From Candidatus Harpocratesius repetitus (GTDB lineage: Archaea > Asgardarchaeota > Lokiarchaeia > Sigyniarchaeales > Promethearchaeaceae), in contig JAIZWK010000001.1 in NCBI GenBank assembly GCA_021498095.1, positions 2,405,666 through 2,469,665 on the forward strand: a DNA stretch of 64,000 nt. Direction: 5' to 3'. Positions 42,006-51,201 of this stretch are shown here, in pieces. A model generated the notes under the pieces. It saw only the letters and a list, made by a program, of their open reading frames with translations, ran no database searches and had not been told where the DNA came from. Positions within the stretch are counted from its first letter, which is position 1. Each line of letters opens with the position of its first letter. A program made the position numbers and the translations under genes.

Positions 42006-42306
42006 AACAAAAAAGAAGATCCTACTAAATCGAGATTTAATCCCTAAAATTCTTCAGCATATTGAAAATGCAGGTATCATCGATCTTGAACGAATAGTTA
42101 TTGATTTTGATATAACACAAAATCTTTTGAATATGATTCTCGAAGATTTAATTAAGGAAAATCTTATAGAAACGATTGATGATATAAAGACAAATTGTAA
42201 TTTAAATTTAAAATGCTCTCATTGCCCGTTTGCAAAAAATTGTGGAAATACAATCAAAAAACGATATTTATTAAAGAAATCATCTGTTGATCTCATCAAC
42301 TATTAG
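41998..42306 (+). CDS. FeoC-like winged-helix protein with Cys cluster
   Basis: wHTH-like N-terminus, CSHCPFAKNCG cluster; divergent from feoAB. Confidence 0.65.
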   Translation: MSKTKKKILLNRDLIPKILQHIENAGIIDLERIVIDFDITQNLLNMILEDLIKENLIETIDDIKTNCNLNLKCSHCPFAKNCGNTIKKRYLLKKSSVDLINY

Positions 42307-42635
42307 TGAAAGAATTTTAAAATTCAAAATAATTATGCTTTTCACGCTTTTACCTTAGCCTATAAACCCAATATTCCATGGTTACGGTCATTAATGACCG
42401 TATGTCAATATCTTGAACAATCGGGGTTGTACCCGAAATTTTTTTAGCATTTAATAGGAGAGAAATCAAGTTTTTACTTTTATTTTATACCATGTTTTTC
42501 CTATATCTTGACATGTTTTTCTATAAAATTTTTTAAAGGTTAAGCATGAAAAAGAAAATTTGAAATAAATATATGAGAAAGAATAAAGGATAGAATAAAT
42601 TAAAGAATAAACGAATAAAAGAAAATGGCATAAAA

Positions 42636-43634
42636 ATGAAGAACCACAGCGAATGGTTGATGAATTATTTTAACAATATTTACAACGATGATAATTATAC
42701 AGATGAATATGATGACGATGATTATGAAAGATTTCCACTCGCTCCTGAGGATGAATATCCTTTCGGGTTTCAATACGGGCTTCCACTTCCAATTAATATT
42801 CCAACCGATGATTTCGGCGTTCCCCTTCATCCGTATTGGCGTTTTTACCACTATGAGCGCCTACTCGACCCGAAATCGCTTTCTCCCTGCTTCATTCCTT
42901 CAAGGATCTATTTTCCATTTCCCGAACCTATTCCTCACAAAGCTGAATATATTTTTAAGGTCATGCACTATTTCTGGGTGATGGGAATCGATCTACGGCA
43001 GTATCCATGCGATTACAGTTTTAAATGGTATATCATGCCGTTTCCTTCTTCCGAAATAGTGCCCCGAGCCCGAGACGGCTTACCCGAGTCAAATTTCTGG
43101 TTAGCATTGTATTTCGTACGGCAAGTCCGACCCAATTTTCCGATTCCAGCTTATGATAAAAACGGCTATCCAGTTTTTGAAAACGGATTTGATGTAATAA
43201 ATGATAATTATCCAGAAGAGCGAAAGGCAATACTTGACTTTTTTTATAAAAAGATGGAATTTGATTCTCAATCTTTAGAAATAAACTTTATTTTAAGTTT
43301 TATTGAAAGACCGGATAAGGATATTAAAACGTATACCTATTCCGAAATAGTCGGCAAATTCCCCAAGCTCGAGATTCCGTTCAATCCGCCCACCATTCCC
43401 GATATGGCGTTTGCATACATCAAAATCAACAGTTCGGTTGAAGATGTTTCTCTTGATCCTAATTCATTTCCTCATGGATTTACGGCTCGACATCGGAAAC
43501 TTCTGCTGATGTTGGCTACACCTTCAATTCTTACGCTTCTACAGGAAAATCTGCCTTCCAGCGATCCACTGATTCAAGATATTTTGCAGAAATTTAAGAA
43601 AAAGCTGCCTAATTCTCCTTATTCGATTATGTAA
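42636..43634 (+). CDS. orphan acidic/aromatic-rich protein, 332 aa
   Basis: Long ORF with apparently higher GC than neighbours; no family recognised. Confidence 0.6.
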   Translation: MKNHSEWLMNYFNNIYNDDNYTDEYDDDDYERFPLAPEDEYPFGFQYGLPLPINIPTDDFGVPLHPYWRFYHYERLLDPKSLSPCFIPSRIYFPFPEPIPHKAEYIFKVMHYFWVMGIDLRQYPCDYSFKWYIMPFPSSEIVPRARDGLPESNFWLALYFVRQVRPNFPIPAYDKNGYPVFENGFDVINDNYPEERKAILDFFYKKMEFDSQSLEINFILSFIERPDKDIKTYTYSEIVGKFPKLEIPFNPPTIPDMAFAYIKINSSVEDVSLDPNSFPHGFTARHRKLLLMLATPSILTLLQENLPSSDPLIQDILQKFKKKLPNSPYSIM

Positions 43635-44155
43635 ATATTTTAAAAATTTTTTAATTCAGCAATTTTAAAACAATACTTACCAAAAGAATCTGAATTTTAA
43701 CAGGATGATTATAATAGTTTATTCAAACTGCTTAAAGGGGAAAAAATAACCGCCGAATTTAAAAGATAGATGCATGTATTCCGCCTTTTTACTTTAGGGA
43801 TGTAAACCATGAGGTTAAGTCAAATGAGCAATAACAAGTTTGCGTTGCTTTTTTTAGATCTTCTCATGTTTTATCATAAAATTTTTTAGAGGTTAAGTTT
43901 AAAATTCTTCTTAATTCTTTCTTCTAATTCTCTCCCAATTTTATTTCTTTATCAATTTCTTCTGATTCTTCTGATTCTTCTGATTCTTCAGATTCTTCAG
44001 ATTCTTCTAATTTGTCATTTGTTCTATTAATTTTATCTATTTTTTCACGAATCTCTTTCTTTTCTATTTTCTTTTCAATCATTTCCTTAATAACACTCTA
44101 AAAACTATCGGAATTTATTAATCTACTCTAAATTTAACTTGTATATTTTGAAAAA

Positions 44156-45592
44156 GTGATATGCATGGAGGAAATTGATTGTAATGATAATGATTCGTCA
44201 AAATTATCTTCAAAAAATAAATATCTCCAAAACTATGAAGAAAAACAAAAATTACATGGTGAATATGAACTAATTATTAATCATCCATATGAAAATGCTA
44301 AGGAATCTTTAAAAAATAATCAAATAAAAACCCAAATCAAATCAAAATCTCAAATCAAATCAAAATCTCAAATCAAATCAAAATCTCAAACCAAATCAAA
44401 ATCTCAATTCTCACCGAATTTTATCAAATCTAATTTAACTTTTTCTGATTTTCTCTCAATAATTGCAAAGGAAGAAATTAGCTATCCAAATCAAGGAGAT
44501 TCAAGATCTTTTCAAGAAGTTACTCCTATCCGTAAAATAAAAGTAAAAAGTAAACAAACACCTTATTTAGACGGAAAAATTATACCGGATTATCGACTCT
44601 CTAAAAATCAACAAAAAAAGCTTATAGATACTCTAGAAAATAACATTCCTCCAAGCATTAACCCAAAATATAAACGACAGATAACAAATGGAACAATCTA
44701 TATGTGCTATTGTCATCTAAACGGAAAACCTTATTTTGGAGAAACATATCGTTCTTTGACTCAAAGATGGAAAGAACATCTTAAAATCTATAAAAAAGAA
44801 AATCAAGTTACCCGATTTAATCGCGCTTTGCGTAAATATCATCCAGAAAATTTCTCCTGTAATGAAATTCAGATAATTGAAAAATGTAGCGTATGGACTT
44901 TGAAACGTGCAGAAGCTTTCTACTCTGTAAAATTTAATACATTAAATCCCAATTGTGGCTATAATATGACATTAGATGGTCCAGGTGGTGTAAATACAGA
45001 TGAACAAAATGAAAAAATATCAAGAGGTTTAAAAGGTCGTTTAAGAAAAGAAGAAACTAAACAAAAAATATCAAAAAGATTAAAAAATCGACCAAGTCCA
45101 ATGAAAGGTAGAAAACAAACTCCAGAACATATTAAAAAAAGAGTTTCTAAACTGAAAGGAAGAAAACCATCAGAAATAACAAGAAGAAAAATTAGTAATA
45201 GCCTCTCTGGACCTAATCATTTCCTTTTCAACACTCACTTGCCTGAATCTTGGAGAAAAAATATAAGTAAAGGAAGAAAAGGAATAAAAAATTCATTAGA
45301 AAGTCTTGCTAAAATACGAGAAACAAAAAGAAAGATCTTTTATCAAAAAAATTTTGGTTTAAATCCAGATGATCTTGAATTTTTTGAAAGTCAAATTCAA
45401 CAAATTGATGAAAAATTGCGTGATTTCATATATCAAGGTAAAGAACTTCAATGTATTGCTGATTTGATGAAAATAGATATAAACACATTAAGAAACTATA
45501 TTTCTCGTATATATGGTCAAAGAAGTATACGTCTGGCTCGAAATATTGAAAAGAGAAAAAGGAAATCAACAGGCATAAATCAAGAATTATAA
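44156..45592 (+). CDS. GIY-YIG homing endonuclease-like protein with NUMOD3 motifs
   Basis: GTIYMCYCHLNGKPYFGETYRSLTQRWKEH...; repeated NUMOD3-like KISRGLKGR, KISKRLKNRPSPMKGRKQTPEHIKKRVSKLKGRKPSE. Confidence 0.85.
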   Translation: MICMEEIDCNDNDSSKLSSKNKYLQNYEEKQKLHGEYELIINHPYENAKESLKNNQIKTQIKSKSQIKSKSQIKSKSQTKSKSQFSPNFIKSNLTFSDFLSIIAKEEISYPNQGDSRSFQEVTPIRKIKVKSKQTPYLDGKIIPDYRLSKNQQKKLIDTLENNIPPSINPKYKRQITNGTIYMCYCHLNGKPYFGETYRSLTQRWKEHLKIYKKENQVTRFNRALRKYHPENFSCNEIQIIEKCSVWTLKRAEAFYSVKFNTLNPNCGYNMTLDGPGGVNTDEQNEKISRGLKGRLRKEETKQKISKRLKNRPSPMKGRKQTPEHIKKRVSKLKGRKPSEITRRKISNSLSGPNHFLFNTHLPESWRKNISKGRKGIKNSLESLAKIRETKRKIFYQKNFGLNPDDLEFFESQIQQIDEKLRDFIYQGKELQCIADLMKIDINTLRNYISRIYGQRSIRLARNIEKRKRKSTGINQEL

Positions 45593-45744
45593 ATCAAGAT
45601 ATTAAAGCCAATTTTGCTAAGTTTCATTCAGCTCCTTATTTTCATAAAAAAGGGCAGAAAAGTATGAAAAAAAAAGTGAAAAGAACTCGAAACATCAAAA
45701 CGAGTTTTTACGAGCCCTTTTAGAAATATAGTATAATAGGAATT

Positions 45745-47766
45745 TTAGAATTTGATTTCGCCGAGCTTCTTACGCTCATCAATCAAATGTTGCACCACTT
45801 CTGGATTTGCCAAAGTCATTGTGTTCCCAATATCACTCTGGGTCGCAATTGCCTTCAAAACACGACGCATAATCTTACCAGATCGAGTCTTGGGTAAAGC
45901 ATCTGAAAACATAATGATTTCAGGATAGACTGCAGGTCCAGCTGTGGTTCGAACATGCTTCTGAATCTCTTTCTTCAATTCCTCGGTTGGTTCCACACCA
46001 GTCATCAAAGTAACATAGGCAAAGATGGTAGAACCTTTTACAGGATGAGGATAAGGACAAACTGCACTTTCTGCTACTGCCTCATGGGAGTTAATTGCAG
46101 CCTCAACTTCAGCAGAACCTAATCGGTGTCCAGAAACCTTGATAACATCATCAGAGCGCCCTAAGATGAAGTAATAGCCGTCATCGTCAATTTGGGCATA
46201 ATCTCCAGTGAAGTAATGTCCTGGGAATTTGGTTAAGTAAGTTTTGACAAAACGCTCATGATCGCCCCAAACAGTTCGCATTAAACCAGGCCATGGCATG
46301 TCGTAGGCAAAATAAGCTTGAGTCATACTTTTAGTGACCTTGTTGCCATCTTCATCCAATAAAACGGGATTGATTCCAAAGAAGGGGAAGGTACAACTTC
46401 CAGGTTTCATAGGAGTGATAGCTCCTAAATTGACCATCATGTACGACCCGGTTTCTGTCTGCCAGTATGAATCAACAATAGGTCGACCGACTGGTTTTTC
46501 ACCGGTGGTTCCTTTCCCTACCACTTCCCAATACCACTTCCACTCCGGCCAATTGCACACTTCGCCAACAGTTCCAAGCATTTTAAGTTTAGAAAGGTCA
46601 AATTTGTTAACTGGTTCTTCTCCGTATTTCATTAAAGCACGGATAGCAGTTGGGGCGGTATAAAAGTGAGTAACACCGAGTTTTTCACAGATTTCCCAAA
46701 ATCGACCTTTGTGTGGCCATGTTGGGACACCTTCATACATAACAGTTTTAGCTCCAAGAGCGAGTGGACTGTAAATGATTTGTGTGTGTCCTGTGATCCA
46801 TCCGATATCTGCGGTGCAGTACCAAACGTCGCGTCCTTCGACTGTGTCACCTTTTAAGTCAATTAAACAGGAATAGTCCCATACATATTTGTTTGTGGAC
46901 ATACCATAAACTAAGTATCCTGCAGTTGTGTGCACGACACCTTTAGGTTTGCCGGTGGTTCCACTGGTGTATAAGATGAATAATGGATCTTCAGCGTCCA
47001 TAGGTTCGCATGGGCATTCAGTAGATTGTTCTGCCACTAAAGCGGTGAAATCGACATCTTTTTCATATTTGTAAACGTTTTCATCACCAGTGACTTTAAC
47101 AACTGCCACATGTTCGATTGATGGACATGTTTCGATGATGCCTTTTAAGTTATCTTTCATAGGTCGTGGTCGACCGGCGCGCATAACTTGATCGGCAACG
47201 ACTAATACTTTACATTGGCTATCATCAATTCGGTCTTTTACAGATTCAGCACTGAATCCACCGAAAACGATAGAGTGGATAGCACCAATACGTGCACAAG
47301 CAAGCATGGTTATGGCTAATTCAGAGACCATGGGCAACCATAAGCAGACTCTGTCCCCTTTTTTAATTCCTAATGATTTTAAAGCGTTAGCGGTTTTGCT
47401 TACAGCATCTTTTAATTCGGAGAAGGTGAATTCTTTTAAAGTATCATCTTCACCCATCCAGATGAGTGATTTAGCATCCCCATAGCCTTTTTCAACCCAG
47501 CGGTCAACACAGTTGTAACAAACGTTTAATTTTCCGCCTACAAACCATTTTCCAACAAAATCTTCAGGGGTAGAGCCGGTCCAAACTTCTTTATATGGTT
47601 CAAACCAGTCGACCATTTTAGCTTCTTCCGCCCAGAATTCTCTTGGATTTTCGACGGATTTTTTCCACATTTCGCGGTATTGATCCATTGATTTGATACG
47701 CGCGTTTTCAGCGAGTTCAGGCAATGGATAATAGATTTTTTGTTTTTCTTTATCAGATTCAGACAT
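45745..47766 (-). CDS. acs: acetyl-CoA synthetase (AMP-forming)
   Basis: YTSGTTGKPKGVVHTTAGYL, ADIGWITGHTQIIYSPLALG, LPKTRSGKIMRRVLKAIA; start refined to MSESDKEK. Confidence 0.95.
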   Translation of the reverse strand: MSESDKEKQKIYYPLPELAENARIKSMDQYREMWKKSVENPREFWAEEAKMVDWFEPYKEVWTGSTPEDFVGKWFVGGKLNVCYNCVDRWVEKGYGDAKSLIWMGEDDTLKEFTFSELKDAVSKTANALKSLGIKKGDRVCLWLPMVSELAITMLACARIGAIHSIVFGGFSAESVKDRIDDSQCKVLVVADQVMRAGRPRPMKDNLKGIIETCPSIEHVAVVKVTGDENVYKYEKDVDFTALVAEQSTECPCEPMDAEDPLFILYTSGTTGKPKGVVHTTAGYLVYGMSTNKYVWDYSCLIDLKGDTVEGRDVWYCTADIGWITGHTQIIYSPLALGAKTVMYEGVPTWPHKGRFWEICEKLGVTHFYTAPTAIRALMKYGEEPVNKFDLSKLKMLGTVGEVCNWPEWKWYWEVVGKGTTGEKPVGRPIVDSYWQTETGSYMMVNLGAITPMKPGSCTFPFFGINPVLLDEDGNKVTKSMTQAYFAYDMPWPGLMRTVWGDHERFVKTYLTKFPGHYFTGDYAQIDDDGYYFILGRSDDVIKVSGHRLGSAEVEAAINSHEAVAESAVCPYPHPVKGSTIFAYVTLMTGVEPTEELKKEIQKHVRTTAGPAVYPEIIMFSDALPKTRSGKIMRRVLKAIATQSDIGNTMTLANPEVVQHLIDERKKLGEIKF

Positions 47767-48073
47767 ATTCGTCAATCTCACTAATGTTGATTTGAAAAAT
47801 CGACACAGCCTCAAGGAGGCTTAGTTACTTAGCGGGAGAATAACGATGCTCACGCTAGGTACTGTTGTATGTAAAAATGCATTCATTCAAATAAAAAGCT
47901 TGTGGGTTGAAATTTTATAATTCACTCAAAAGCACGAAAAAGTGTGGATAGTTTAGGTGGGTGGAGGAAATTTTGGGAGGGATGTGACCATAAATGCGAA
48001 AATTAGAGAAAAACTAAAAAAGACGTAAACAAAAAAAATAAACAGAACAGCAAGAAAAAAAAGTAAATATAAT

Positions 48074-48160
48074 GAAATTAATCGAAAACAAAAACGAAAT
48101 TAATCGAAAACAAAAACAAAATTAATCGAAAACAAAAACGAAATTAAACGAAAACAAATG
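48074..48160. repeat. 22-bp tandem repeat, about 4 units (gaaattaatcgaaaacaaaaac)
   Basis: Direct reading of units at 48074, 48096, 48118, 48140. Confidence 0.9.
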
Positions 48161-48463
48161 AAAATAGATGAAAATAAATATAATTACTTAAAAGAAGAAT
48201 TGAATAGCAGATAATGAAAGAAAGAATAAATTATTAAATCGGAATCGGCTAATTGGATTTAAAATAAGATTTTTCATTTTTTTATATGTTTAGATAAAAT
48301 ATTATAGAGAGAGTGAAATAATGTAGAAAAAAGAGTATTTGAGACACTATGAAATTGATAAAAATTAATAAAAATTGATAATAATTGATAAAAATTGATA
48401 AAAATTGATAAATTTTTTTTAAAAGTTGTTTCTGATAAACAATAAAAAAGGATTTCTGAGAAT

Positions 48464-48811
48464 ATGATAACAACTAATTCAAAGTATTTTTCTAAATATT
48501 TTTCAAATAATTTTTATAATTACCTGATTAGAAATAAGCCAAAAGAAATAGGATTAAATGAGATAATAGAGGGGGGTAAGTTAACGGATTTTAATTTTAA
48601 AGAGTTTTATGGAATCGATAGTCTTATTGAAAATCCGAAATCTTTTTCCAATTTGGAGATTTTTATTTTTGATTTATTAGAATCCTTTGCTGATCATTTT
48701 CGTTATAAAATTATTGGATCAATTTCAGATGGTGAAATTTTGATTCAAAATCGAGAAGACGATACACTTCTAAAGTTTAATTTTATTAAAATTTATGGAA
48801 ATGAAGAATGA
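48464..48811 (+). CDS. hypothetical protein, 115 aa
   Basis: Intact ORF, no family recognised. Confidence 0.5.
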   Translation: MITTNSKYFSKYFSNNFYNYLIRNKPKEIGLNEIIEGGKLTDFNFKEFYGIDSLIENPKSFSNLEIFIFDLLESFADHFRYKIIGSISDGEILIQNREDDTLLKFNFIKIYGNEE

Positions 48812-48896
48812 AGAATAAAGAATGAACTGGATAAAATATAAATTGTTAATATTAAATATTTACAAAGAGTCTTACCACAAATCGAATAAAGAGCGA

Positions 48897-49442
48897 TTAT
48901 TTCCATTGAGTTCCTTTTAAGAAAAACCATACATCCGCTGCAACGGCGTATTTATTCGAGTCCAGTGTTGTTATCCATTTTAACATCTGTCGTGGTGTTT
49001 TCCAGAAAAATTGAATATCTTCAGTATCGTCCATCTGTGTGCTGCCGACATTCTTTTCATCTACCAATAATTTAACCCAAAACGTTGTTTCATTACTTAT
49101 TCCTGCACTTTTAGGGAATGGTCCGCTGATTTCCTCTATTTCGCCTGTATATCCTGTTTCTTCTTTAAGTTCACGCAAAGCGGCTTGTGCTGGACTTTCT
49201 CCACTATCAATTAATCCAGCAGGAAAACTAATTTCATTTTTCTCAATTGCCACTCGTGGTTGAGAGATAAACAAGATATGACCATACTGCCGAGATTTAC
49301 AGATAAGTGTGACAACACCATGGGAGTGATTTCGACAAACATAGTTCCATTCTTGTTCTTTATTGTTTTTGTCGATATATTTAGTATTGCGGAGGCATAG
49401 CCATTTGGTGGTGAAAATATCCTTTCTGGCAATAATTTTCAT
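48897..49442 (-). CDS. Nudix hydrolase
   Basis: GLIDSGESPAQAALRELKEETGYTGEI (Nudix box). Confidence 0.93.
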   Translation of the reverse strand: MKIIARKDIFTTKWLCLRNTKYIDKNNKEQEWNYVCRNHSHGVVTLICKSRQYGHILFISQPRVAIEKNEISFPAGLIDSGESPAQAALRELKEETGYTGEIEEISGPFPKSAGISNETTFWVKLLVDEKNVGSTQMDDTEDIQFFWKTPRQMLKWITTLDSNKYAVAADVWFFLKGTQWK

Positions 49443-49945
49443 ACTGTAGGTATTTCCGTCTATGATACTTATATGCTTTCAGTATTCTCAATATGATAAT
49501 TTTTTACTGATAAAAATTTAGAAAAGGATTTAGAAAAGTATTCTGATCTGATAAAGTAAAAATATAGAGAGAAATGAAGAAGAAAACGGAATGAAGAAGA
49601 AAAAGAAAAGAAAAGGAATGAAAGAAGCGAATTGATGAATAAAAAGAAGAAAACTAAATAAAATATTGCAATCACTGAAGAACTAAGGAATAAAATTGAA
49701 GACATTTTCGACTAATTTATCTGCTTCTTTAAAATTAGAGATATTGTTTGGATTTTCCAAAAATTGCCAAAATTTCTTCGTGAAATCATTCAATATCAAA
49801 TCTAAAGCAAGATAAGAAGATAAAAAGAAGATTATAATAGAAATTCACAGAAAATGAAAATATAATATTATTAGGAAATCAAAGAACAAAAACCTATTAT
49901 ATTTTTAAATTCACCAAAATCTACGTAATCAAAAATTAAAATATG

Positions 49946-50398
49946 CTATTTATTTTCCATTTTTTGGACTAATTGGGGAAATAATTTAACGATCTCCTTA
50001 TTTTTCTGAATTTCTTCCAACCAGCAATCTTCAAGATCGTCTTCTATTTTTAAGTTTCTTTCTTTAATTGTCTGAATAGTAGGAACATAAATATATGCTT
50101 CTTGAGCTGTACCATCAAGTAATTCTACCGAAATTTTCTCTCTAGTGAAAAGACCTGTTTCTACACCTTCATATACATCTAATTTTGCAACATGTGAAGG
50201 ACTGAGGGAAAAGACTAAAGCATAAAATCCGAAATTTTGTGGATCCTTTAATATAAAGGGAAAAATGGTATCACCCATCCAAATTCGCCGATAATTTCGC
50301 ACAATGCACACTTTTACGTCTGTTGATTTGAGATAAGTTTTATTTGGAATAAATGTTCCATAGCCTACAATGTAAATCGGCGAATCATTTGAATTCAT
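49946..50398 (-). CDS. gamma-glutamylcyclotransferase-like (AIG2/GGCT) protein
   Basis: PIYIVGYGTFI...GFYALVFSLSPSHVAKLDVYEGVETGLFTREKISVELLDG. Confidence 0.75.
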   Translation of the reverse strand: MNSNDSPIYIVGYGTFIPNKTYLKSTDVKVCIVRNYRRIWMGDTIFPFILKDPQNFGFYALVFSLSPSHVAKLDVYEGVETGLFTREKISVELLDGTAQEAYIYVPTIQTIKERNLKIEDDLEDCWLEEIQKNKEIVKLFPQLVQKMENK

Positions 50399-50621
50399 AC
50401 TAAGACATAAGCCTTGGCGATATATATTTGTTATTTTGCAAATTACAAAAAAAAGATGAAATACAGCAATAGTGAAAATAAGATAGATATTACTAAAATA
50501 ATTGAGACTGATTTGTGAAAATCTATATGAATATTAATAATAATCCAATAAAATCCATTTTTTTTATTTAATTTTGTCTTTGCGAGAATTAAATTTATTT
50601 AAGTAAACTTAAATATTAAGA

Positions 50622-51107
50622 TTGATTAATCATTTTAAGATGGGTCAAACTGATTCTTTACTTCAAAAATGGTTAGAAATTGTTATACGTCTGTCAATGC
50701 ATAATGTAGTTCTCTTTTCAAAAAAAAGGAATTTATCCATATCTCAAATTAGCGCATTGATGTATATCCATCGTCAAAATCAATGTGGAATTTCACATCT
50801 AGGGAGCAATTTAGGGATAACAAGTGCAGCTGCCAGTCAAATGCTAGATCGATTGGTTAAGCAGCAATTTATTACAAGACAAGAAGATCCAAATGATAGA
50901 AGAGTAAAGAAACTCACTTTGACAGAAAAGGGAAAAAAAATTTTAAAAAAAAGTTTTCAAGCCCGTCAATACTGGCAAAAAGACCTTATTAAAATGCTAA
51001 CCCCTGAAGAAGAACAAAAGGTACAAATTGCACTTAAAATTTTGATCCATAAATCAGAAGATCTTGTTCAACCCCAAAAACACAAATGCAACGATGATAT
51101 TCGCTAA
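50622..51107 (+). CDS. MarR family transcriptional regulator
   Basis: GISHLGSNLGITSAAASQMLDRLVKQQFITRQEDPNDRRVKKLTLTEKGKKIL. Confidence 0.92.
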   Translation: MINHFKMGQTDSLLQKWLEIVIRLSMHNVVLFSKKRNLSISQISALMYIHRQNQCGISHLGSNLGITSAAASQMLDRLVKQQFITRQEDPNDRRVKKLTLTEKGKKILKKSFQARQYWQKDLIKMLTPEEEQKVQIALKILIHKSEDLVQPQKHKCNDDIR

Positions 51108-51201
51108 ATTAATAGATTAAAATAAGCACTATAGAAATAAATAAAAAAGCACTACAGAAAAGCAATTATCCAAATAAACATAATATAAGAGATATCAAAC
51201 A

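Noticed and set aside
43928-44083. Minus-strand 51-codon ORF with (EES)n from a 9-bp repeat
   Set aside because: Short, low complexity, no support beyond the microsatellite itself.
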